A DNA stretch of 64,000 bases from Gautieria morchelliformis (lineage: Eukaryota > Basidiomycota > Agaricomycetes > Gomphales > Gomphaceae). The DNA is taken from positions 248,001 to 312,000 of the forward strand of contig WHVA01000034.1 of the NCBI GenBank assembly GCA_015179125.1, read 5' to 3'. Below the pieces are notes generated by a model. That model was not told the origin of the DNA. It worked only from the letters and a program-made list of their open reading frames with translations, and did no database searches. The first letter of the stretch is position 1. Each line of letters starts with the position of its first letter. A program made the position numbers and the translations under genes. Of this stretch, positions 55,867 through 64,000 are shown one piece after another.

Positions 55867-58290
55867 GCTCTCTCAGCGATGCCATTCTGTTGCGGTGTGT
55901 GTGGCGCGGTAAGTTCGTGCTTTATTCCGTTCTCTGCAATATACTGGATGAATTCCGTCAATAGGAATTCCCCCCCATGATCCGAGTGTATGGCTCGGAG
56001 CGTACCTTTGTAGTGCGTGGAGACGAGCGCATGGTACTTCTTGAAGCAGTCAAAGGTGTCAGCCTTGGTTTGCAAGAAGAATACCCATTTGTAGCATGTG
56101 TAGTCATCCACCAGTACATAGTGGTAGCTATGGCCCTGGATGGAGCGCGTTCGCATGGGGCCTGCGAGGTCCATGTGGATTAGTTCAAACGGTTGAGTGC
56201 GGCGGTGAGTCGAGGATTTGAATTTCCTCCTTGTGAATTTCCCTAATAGGCAGCCTTCGCACGTCGATAGTGCGTGTCGCGAATTTGGGTTGATTTGGTC
56301 GTTACTCCATTTCAAGGACGACCAAGAGAGATGACCCAGGCGAGCGTGAAGGACGTCTAGAGGGACATTCATTTGTGCTGAGTGGATGGATGGCGTTGCT
56401 GTTAGCAACTCGGGGTTATGGCAGGGAAGGTTCGGTAGAGTTCTTAGAAAGCTAGAATCAAATTCACTCTCTCAGTGAATTTATTGTCACTGTTATATTA
56501 ATACAATACCTAGAATCAAATTCACTACATGATTTTCAGTCAACATGCTATGGAAATATAAAAGATACTACTCGCCTCTCTCAGTGAATTTATCGTCACT
56601 GGGAGAGGAGTACTATTCTGTCTCAGAATGCATATACGTGCACCCGGCCCTTTAGCGCTCAAGAGCTCGCGCGTCGAAGTCATTTCAAACTCCGCTGGGT
56701 GCAGCCGCCTGTGAAAATAGAGATAACAAAGTGAAATGGAGAGATAGGGAGTGACTGGAAATTTTCGAAAATAATCAGAGAAGTGAATGCATGGTACAAT
56801 AACAATATGAGAAGAGATTGAAACACCATACAATAAATCGAATATATTATGCTTGATTTTGGTGCAGGAGCATAAATGCACCCAACAGTTGCGCAGCTTA
56901 GTGTGAGCCAATAATGCTGCCTGGTAAGCTGGCCTTCTGCGTACTGTACCCTGTTTCTACTGAGGTTTACTTTTTGACCCTTGAAAGTGACGGTTATTCC
57001 TTTCTCTCCTATTTTGAGGATCAAGATGAACCGGCCACCAATGTCTGGGGCGTGAAGTACGTTCTGGAGCTCGATTTTTCTCTCCATTCCACTCACTCTC
57101 GTTCATGTTACGATTGTGCCGATGCCAATGTAGGGTACACCTTTCTTTTTGTCAGCTAGGTATACCATGCGCGGTGTCGGGAGCGTTCGATACGTCGAAT
57201 AGTCGACTATGTCGTGTGTTATATGGTCAGTGCAACCCGAGTCAAGCATCCATTTGTGCGTGCTGGCGATATAGAAGCAAATGGTATCATTTGCAGCGTC
57301 GGAGGTTACAATGGGTGTAGTATCTGACGAGCCTGGAGAGCTGCCTGCGACCGCAGTGCTTACAGAGGGCGCCATTTCCTCTTTCTCCTTTTCTTTTGCT
57401 TTTCTTTTGCCCTTTCTGTCGCCGGCTCCTTTTTTTCTCTCGGACTGCGCCTCTTCATGAGACAAGCCATGCGCCTTGCACCGGCAGTCCTTTTCCCAGT
57501 GTCCAGTGCCTCTGCAATAATTGCACTTATCCTTGCCTGTATTTGACTTCACGCGGATAGCATTCACGTTCGGCTGGGCTCCCTTTCGAAGTTCTTCAGA
57601 CAGGATTCAGCTCTGTGTGTTCGCCCAATCGATTTGCGAGAAGTCGGAGATGGTGGCAAGTATCGTCTGTTGTGTGATCTCGTAGGATGCAGGTAAGGCT
57701 TGAAGAACATTGAGGGTGTGGAGAGGGTCGCTGATGGCTAGACCCGCGGCAATGATTTGATTTCTCAACTCAGACATTTCGTCGATCTGTTGCGTGAGTT
57801 GGGTGTCGTGCAAGAACGTCATGGTCGTATATTTACGGTAGTCAACCCATAAATTGAGACTGGTCCTTGTGCCATAGGTTGTTTTTAAATTGCTCCAGTT
57901 CTGTTCTAGAGTTTTTGCCATGTTGAGGGATTGGTGGATGGAGGGGCTGACAGATACCAGCAGCAAGGAGAGGCCCTGGTGAGATCACTTCTCCCAGTCC
58001 TCGAGTCGCTTGCGCTCATCATCCATTGGTGGCATGCTCAGGGAGGGTGTCAATTCTTGACCCTCAGCGATGCGCAGGGCATCGATGAACATAAGGGTGG
58101 CTTTTAGTGAAAAGGCCCATGTTTCCCAGCTAGTCCTGTTGAACTTTTCGATTGTTGATAGGAGCTTCAATGTAGTTGCGTCAGCCATGGTGCGGCTGGC
58201 TTGCTGTGAGACAGTGGTACAGTTTTTTGCGTGCGACGATTAGGTTAGGTTAAGTTTTAGGGAGCGGGGCCCATAACCTATTGTGAGCAA
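55867..58290 (-). mobile_element. Ty1/copia fragment with nested solo LTR
   Basis: On the minus strand: a primer-binding-like GGTTATGGGCCCCGC near 58280 (the same as in the whole copia element), Gag (MADATTLKLLSTIEKFNRTS), a CCHC knuckle (CNYCRGTGHWEKDC, about 57520), protease (WMLDSGCTDHITHD, about 57250), and integrase with HARLGHLSW, MDLAGPMRT, IHSDHGGEFL and TPQQNGIAERAV. RT and RNase H are not present. It is broken, with several lesions, and incomplete. Its 5' LTR probably fills 58290 to about 58600, but the outer border is not clear. Confidence 0.85.
56400..56887 (-). mobile_element. Solo LTR, family A, TSD GTTGC
   Basis: A 488-bp LTR with TGTTGGGTGCATT at 56887 reading left, ending at 56400, with GTTGC on both sides (56395-56399, 56888-56892). 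It is inserted in the integrase region of the copia fragment and is somewhat more diverged than the other two family A copies. Confidence 0.9.
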
Positions 58291-58618
58291 CCTCTATGAG
58301 CAGTATTAGGACCTAGATGGCATCAGAAGAGTGTCTGAAGCACCGTCGTACACACGTTGGGTAACTATACTAGTTGCTTAGTAATATCGACTGTAAAGAG
58401 ATGATGATGCTGACTCGGCGATTGGTCATTCGGATTCACAACACAACGTCCATCCCATCTTTTGATGGCATCATCTTTGTGGGGAGATGATCATGGTGGT
58501 GGTGGTTTCCAAGAAGTGATGCGCCTCAGAAAGGTCCAAGGTGAAAATTTAACCGCGCCGTGGCTGGCTCATCACGTGGTGTACATGTGACTGATGTGTC
58601 TAACGGCGCTTGGGGAGG

Positions 58619-59188
58619 TCACGTGGCTTGCCTAACCCCCCAGAGCTCTAGGTAGTGATCTAGACCTTCGAGATCCTTGCACGATGACATGGGTTCCCAT
58701 GTTACATTGCCTAGGGTCCAGCGGACCTGGAACTCCAGGTCCATTGAGTATATCCATCGGTGTGCAATAATCTCATCGATGAGCCACTCCTCATTGTCAT
58801 TTGCTCCAAAGTCATAGAATGACTTGGCCTCATGATGAGGAAACAGTTCATCGTTGTTAGCCTCATCTTGTTGTACGAAGCTTGAATGGAAGACCGGTGA
58901 GATATGATGGCTTTTCAGCTCGTCGGGGAGTTCAAGGGTCACCATCAAGGCGTCATTATGTGCCTCAACAACGCGGTATGGCCCAATATACCACGGCATG
59001 AGTTTTCTGGCTCTTCCTTTCGGCAGAGTTAGGTTTTGGTTGACAGGTACAGGCGGTCGTTGACCGGGTACATGTCACTCGCCATACGTTTCTTGTTCAC
59101 ATGAAATGTTTGCGTCACTTGATGCTCGATGATTGCATCGTGCACTGCCATCAGGTTCCATCTGGCCTGATGTGTGAATCAGGCTACC
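58619..59188 (-). mobile_element. Ty3/gypsy fragment: integrase end and chromodomain
   Basis: On the minus strand HQVTQTFHVNKKRMASDMYP, LMPWYIGPYRVVE (GPY/F module), DELKSHHISPVFHSSFV, and a chromodomain-like EWLIDEIIAHRW, LEFQVRWTLG, VTWEPMSSCKDLEGL, ending at 58619. Such chromodomains steer integration to marked chromatin. It probably belongs to the same element as 60434-61690. It is broken. Confidence 0.8.
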
Positions 59189-60432
59189 TGTCATGACACG
59201 TTTATTTCCCATACTCAGAAGCTCAGTTTTCCTATTTTCTCACTCCACCTCTGTGTTCGTTCCGATCGCCCTCGCTGTGTTCGGCAACCAATCCTCGCTG
59301 TTCATGCCATTTACCATAGCCACGCCGTCAAAGCACGATCGACTTCTTTGGACTGACTTGGCAGTCATCGCTGAGCCTATCACCTCCTCTGCTCAACCCT
59401 CTTTCGATGATGCTCCTATGATCGGATTGTCATGACTTGTGTATTTCCTACACCTTGTTATCCCCATTTCCCCTTTCGCCACTCCTCCCCCGTGTTTGCT
59501 CGGCTTCACCCTCCACCTCGACCACTCCTGCCCTATGTCATCTCCGTTGGCCCTTCCTCAAATTTCGCCGAACAGCCACTCGCTGCTCGCATCATTCACC
59601 AGCAGGCACACCATCAAATCACGATCGATATCCCTACCCGGCATGATGGCTCGTCAGTAGCCCCATCAGCTTCTCGGTCCAACCCCCTTTTGGTGTTCAT
59701 ATGAGCAGGGTGTGTTCGCGGGACATCCTACCCGTAGGTCGTGTGGGATCAACCCAGCAGATGAAGAACCCGTGCAGGGCGGTGTATATGCGGGCCCCAA
59801 GACATGATTTCATACATAGGTGCCTTCGCCACCTTTACACTCCATCGTTTCATGTTCGCACTCTTCCCTCACTCTATTGTATGTTTATTCCATCTACTTA
59901 GTATCATTACTGTGCACCCCTATCCAACCCTGACTCACGACGGCCTCTTTCCTATTTGCTGATACCTTACGAGCATTCGATATAAGTAGTTTACATTCGC
60001 ATGTATATTCTCCAGTTCAATTATCATACATCGACCATCTTGTGCAAACTTGACCTCACTGTGATCATCATTTTTGAGCCTTCTCCTCGAGATTTCTATC
60101 TTCGACCAGAAGAGGACTTAGGCATCACTGGTGAGTTCTCATACTTCATCTTCGTTACCTTAGCCTTCAAACTATTTTCTGTGCTGACGGCGAAGGGATT
60201 GTCACTACTTAGACAACCCTTCCGTGGTACCTTGCATGTTACATCGTCAAGTGTCACGGGCTATTTCGCTACGACTGTAGATAGGGCGAGCTCCGCTCGG
60301 GCAGCCCTCTTATCTTGTGAACATTTATTGGTTTACCTATTCGCCAAACGGCATACTTATTCGCACAAGTCATTCGGGCATTCACTGTGTTCACTAATAC
60401 ACGATATTAACGCCTAAAAACCAATCTTGACA
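59189..60432 (-). mobile_element. Long LTR, family X, complete-looking copy
   Basis: 1244 bp with ends TGTCATGAC and TTGACA, mutual inverted repeats of about five bases. TGTCATGAC recurs at 59429, so the first 240 bases look like an old internal duplication. It lies between two parts of the gypsy element without a clear TSD (flanks CTACC and ATAGG). A 60-base relative lies at 30686-30745. Confidence 0.7.
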
Positions 60433-60433
60433 A

Positions 60434-61690
60434 TAGGCTCTTCTGTGTCTCGAAGTATTTGAGACCCTTGTGATCTGTGATGAGGGTGAACCTCCGTCCC
60501 AGAAGTTTATCCTCTCATTTCATGAGAGGCTTGAGCACAGCAATTGTCTTGTGCTCGTGAGTCCTATAGTGTTGCTGAGCAACGCTGAACTTCTTTGACA
60601 AGAAGCTGGCTGGCTGACAGGTTTTCCAGTCGGGGCCTTGGCCATAGACTGCACGGACACCGGCTTTTGACCCATCGGTGATAACCCAGATGGGCTCTGG
60701 GCTCTGTGTGTTGATGGGACGCAGGATCGGGGCCTTAATGCTTTGCCAGCATTTGTCCAGAAGTGGGGTCCATTCAAATGGACGGATGTTATGCACACAA
60801 CCTGACAAAGGGGTCGTGTATGTGCTAACATCTGGCATGTAGTGTGCCAGGTATTTTACTAGTCTGAGGAAATGCTGGACGTCATTGAACATCCGTGGCG
60901 TTCGCCACTTGCAAATGCATTGCATCTTGTCCTTGTTGGTGTGTACACCTTGGCCATTGATGATGTAGCTGAGGCACTCCATTCGTACGGAATAGAGATC
61001 AACATTTGTCTTGCTTACAAAAAGGTGGTTCTGCCTCAGTCTGTGAAAGACAATATAGAGGTGCTCCTCGTGCTCCTGTATTGAGAGCGAGAAGATGAAG
61101 ATGTCATCCATGTATACGTGAACGAAGCGACCTATGCAGTCACAGAAGATTCCTGTCATCAGCCATTGGAATGTCCACAGCACGTTGCAATCCCCCATCT
61201 GTATCACCTGGCTCCTGAAGGTGCCGAGGATTGTAGCAAAGGCAGTCTTTGCTATGTGATCTGGATGAATCCGGATCTGCTCGTATGCTTCAGACATATC
61301 GAGTTTGGTGTGATATCAACAGTGAGCCATGTCGCTGTGGATGATATCCTGGTCTGGGAAGGGCGTAATGTCCTTCACAGTGTTCTCGTTCTGCTGGCGC
61401 AGATTGAAGACAGTTCACAGTGTGCCGTTCTTCTTTGGCATGCACAGCATGGGTACAGCCTATTGTGCAACTGCCAGTATCCACCACTTTGCAGTGGTGT
61501 AGCATTCTATGTTCGTGGACAGTTCCTCTTGGAGGTGTTCAGGGCACTTCGGTAGATGATACCACATGTGTTTGTTGGGATCGATGAGATTGATCTCATG
61601 GTTGATCTCCCGCAGCAGCGGGAGCTCGAATGGGATTCCACTGACCAGGTCAGTGATTCTCTCCATCCATTCCTCATGGAGGTGAGGGAA
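60434..61690 (-). mobile_element. Ty3/gypsy fragment: RT and RNase H
   Basis: On the minus strand: PFELPLLREINHEINLIDP (upstream of RT), LDMSEAYEQIRIHPDHIAKT, VYMDDIFIFS (catalytic YMDD, about 61110), WVITDGSKAGVRAVYGQG (RNase H), SVAQQHYRTHEHKTIAVL and FTLITDHKGLKYFETQKSLL at the border. It is broken, with several lesions. At 61690 it meets a copia LTR scrap. Confidence 0.85.
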
Positions 61691-61802
61691 CAGCAGCTCG
61701 AAGAGATTGGTAATACAATGGACATCATCTTTTGTATATAAAGGAAGAGCGATCTACTTGAGATCGTAGTATAACAGACTATTATTTACTCCTTCGTTCC
61801 AC
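61690..61802 (+). repeat. Right-hand scrap of the copia LTR
   Basis: CAGCAGCTCGAAGAGATTGG through TTTGTATATAAAGG to TCCTTCGTTCCACA matches the last half of the 222-bp LTRs at 22603 and 26875 at about 90 percent. The left part is absent. Confidence 0.85.
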
Positions 61803-63184
61803 ATCAAGGAGGTCATGAACAATGCCCTGCCTACGCCCGCACTCAACGCAAAACGCCATATCAAAGCTAATGTAAGTGCCTTGTTGCTCCACCCTGCCGG
61901 CTTTGCTGAACACTCGCATCTCCCCCTTTCCCGGCGTCCCACTCGTAGACACATGCAGCGAGATCAGCAGTGCATTAGAGCCTTCACTTCGTTTGGTAAT
62001 CGTTGTGAGGGACTGTATGAACATGGGAGGAGTGTGGCCTGTTGTGGGGTGAAAAAGAGCGGGGAGGAGAGTCCTAGGTTAGATTGTTGCATTTTTTTTC
62101 TTACCTACACTGCTGTATGTATATAATATATATATATATATATATACCTATACCCATATCCGTTCTCTTGTAAGAATGTCTTGTGCGAATCATACTCGTA
62201 TTTCAACTTTGTGGCAGCCACACATTGATATTTTGCATTAGAAATACTCCACTGTACGTAGCTGGCTAGAAACCAACAAGTTTGATAAAGCATGGCAGTA
62301 CTATGGTCTAGAAAAATACAGATAATGACCTTTGGGATACTGTGACCTCAATACATGACAATTCGCCGTCAGGGCCGAAACTCACTCTAAATATCACTTG
62401 TGAAAATTGCTGCAGTAGAAGGTTTGTTTTCAAGTGAAAATAATCTACGCACTTCGTGATTGGATCGAGAGACTCGGGAACATGTATGATGGTGCTGTTC
62501 AGTATTCACTAGCCGTTAGTGAGATATCCACGAAATATATCTAGACACACCAGCGAAGCTTATCAGTAATAATGGTCGTATTGCGCCACGATCCCCTCTG
62601 GACACTTCTGAAGTGCGCTTCAACATCATTCAGATGTTCGGTATATTTGGTCACGACATCCACATTATTCCTTGAAACTGCACATGCTTGATGTCAATTG
62701 GTCATTTGGTAGACAGCTGTACAGCTCGCTCATGGAGCTATGTATAATTGACTCGCCTTTACATAGTCGACTCCTGTCCTTACAAATGCCAGGGAGAGGT
62801 ACAGTTGAGGGCAGCCACATCCGCCTGCGATGTTCTGGAGAATGCCAGGTAGTCCATATACGCTCTCGAGTGTTTCATCCCACACGCGACTTCTGTAAAA
62901 AATTGCCTACAAGTCCATTGTGGTGGTTCATGGGATGGAGAGAGGCGTAGATACCGGTGGTGGGAGATCCGAAGGATCGACGCTCTTTCCAGCAATATGT
63001 CATATATTGTACAGGCTGCAAACGAGTCTGTCAAATTTACCTTCGTACTCATGTGGCTTATTCGCTCGCGATGGAGAAGGTCAACGAAAGCTCGAAACAG
63101 CGGAGCGATTCGTGCCACGGTAAGCTTAGGAGCTCGTCGTGGCCGGCGATGAGTCCGTATGTAACGTTGTGGGCCTTAGGCCCA
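61803..63184. other. Gene-poor stretch with (TA)n
   Basis: A (TA)n microsatellite stands at 62119-62146. Short frames (61815-62126 plus; 62780-63118 minus) have no recognisable motif. A GTAAGTGCC donor-like site at 61872 inside a frame could be a decayed exon border. No gene is supported. Confidence 0.4.
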
Positions 63185-64000
63185 CACAAGCCTGAATATC
63201 GATCGATCCCGGCCACGTGCACCCAGCGCAATTGTTGCTTACGTAACAAGCTTTGTACTGAGATGTCATTAGGAACCACTCCCACCCATATCCAACCATC
63301 GCCGCCCGTCCCATCGAAGGCTACGTCCAGCCCTCCTATTGTTATACTCTTCATCCTTGTTCTGAATTTTGATTATCTACGTCGCAGTTATGGGGAACGC
63401 ACGGAGGTGTCGTGCAGGAGGCTTGTCGAGTGCGAGTTCCTCACGCACCCGTTGTTCGTCGAGCGTGCATACCCCGCCTCGGAGTCGGTCGAGTCCAATG
63501 GATATGTCTGTCCTCGCAAGTGCAATAGACCAACAATAATAGCAACTGCCGCAGTGCTCGCGTAGGCTTCGTGCACTCCCTGATTACCGCGTGGCGAAGC
63601 TAAGGCCACTACCGAATGAACTATACGCCGTGCGCCGCATCCGACACGGTCCACGAACTACTGCAGCATTCTAGCCACGCGTGCGCATTCATCTTTCCAG
63701 GGAACGGACAGAAATTCACGTATTTCCTCGTCACGGGGCCATACCATACCCAGACACGCCAAAAATCACGCCTCATGAGCAGATATTGTACCCTACGCGT
63801 GAACTCCTCTTATGAAAACGCACGCGCCGTTGCTCAACCGCACTGACGTATCTTCGAAAAGTATGTAATGCTCGACATGGCCGGCCCTTCCCGCAAGCGC
63901 TGTAACGTTGGACCTTGGAAGACCAGATCTCTCGCCATCCTTCTATGCCTCTGCGTCTCATTCGATGCTGATTCGTGCTGAGCCACCACGTTGGCTGTGC
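63185..64000 (-). repeat. Part C of the repeat unit, inverted, third copy
   Basis: It matches 13058-14056 in reverse, from CCTGAATATCGATCGATCCC to the window end, and surely goes on beyond it. The matching weak frame at 13088-13318 (MSRYCTLLVYAF) is partly kept (MSRYCTLRVNSS). Confidence 0.85.

Noticed and set aside
54752-60432. A single LTR retrotransposon with X LTRs and its own inside
   Set aside because: The inside is made of copia and gypsy pieces with their own context, and no matching TSD flanks the pair.

Overview
The window reads as a transposon-rich, probably heterochromatic or subtelomere-like stretch of a filamentous basidiomycete genome (Agaricomycetes). Grounds: short spliceosomal introns of about 46-68 bp, a DUF6533-type membrane protein gene, a relic of a class II (manganese/versatile-type) peroxidase, Tad1-clade LINEs with endonuclease, reverse transcriptase and RNase H, fungal Ty1/copia and chromodomain Ty3/gypsy elements, and Helitron-type ends. 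Few host genes look usable; most of the sequence is nested mobile elements and their fragments.

Layout. 0.3-2.2 kb: a multi-exon gene of unknown function on the minus strand. 2.3-4.5 kb: tandem GC-rich repeats and gene-free DNA. 4.5-7.0 kb: a 5'-truncated LINE. 7.0-8.9 kb: short unknown ORFs and a tandem duplication. 8.9-14.1 kb: a segmentally repeated unit (parts called A, B and C here) that carries a DUF6533 gene. 15.0-15.7 kb: a gene remnant built of tiny phase-0 exons. 17.5-18.3 kb: a peroxidase pseudogene. 20.0-20.9 kb: a DnaJ (Scj1-like) relic. 21.2-27.1 kb: an old copia fragment split by a solo LTR, then a whole copia element with target-site duplication and near-identical LTRs. 28-33.6 kb: a solo LTR, a LINE tail and AT-rich repeats.

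33.7-54.8 kb is the most informative part. It is a second copy of unit A, degenerate, whose intron took three Helitron-like elements inserted head to tail at one A/T site (35020-45437). It then took a full-length LINE, which was later cut in two by an inversion. The LINE 3' half now lies on the minus strand (46531-50264), part B is inverted (50265-51647), and the LINE 5' half is on the plus strand (51648-54751). The 14-bp target-site duplication of the LINE survives as an inverted pair at the two outer LINE ends, and a solo LTR with its own TSD sits inside the 3' half.

54.8-61.8 kb is a mosaic of two long LTR copies, a copia fragment with a nested solo LTR, and pieces of a chromodomain gypsy element. 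The last 0.8 kb is an inverted third copy of part C.

No RNA gene, CRISPR array or bacterial-style operon was seen. The features that most deserve a second look are the Helitron cluster (covarying 3' hairpins, bypassed internal ends, a captured helicase tail), the LINE-splitting inversion, and the micro-exon gene.
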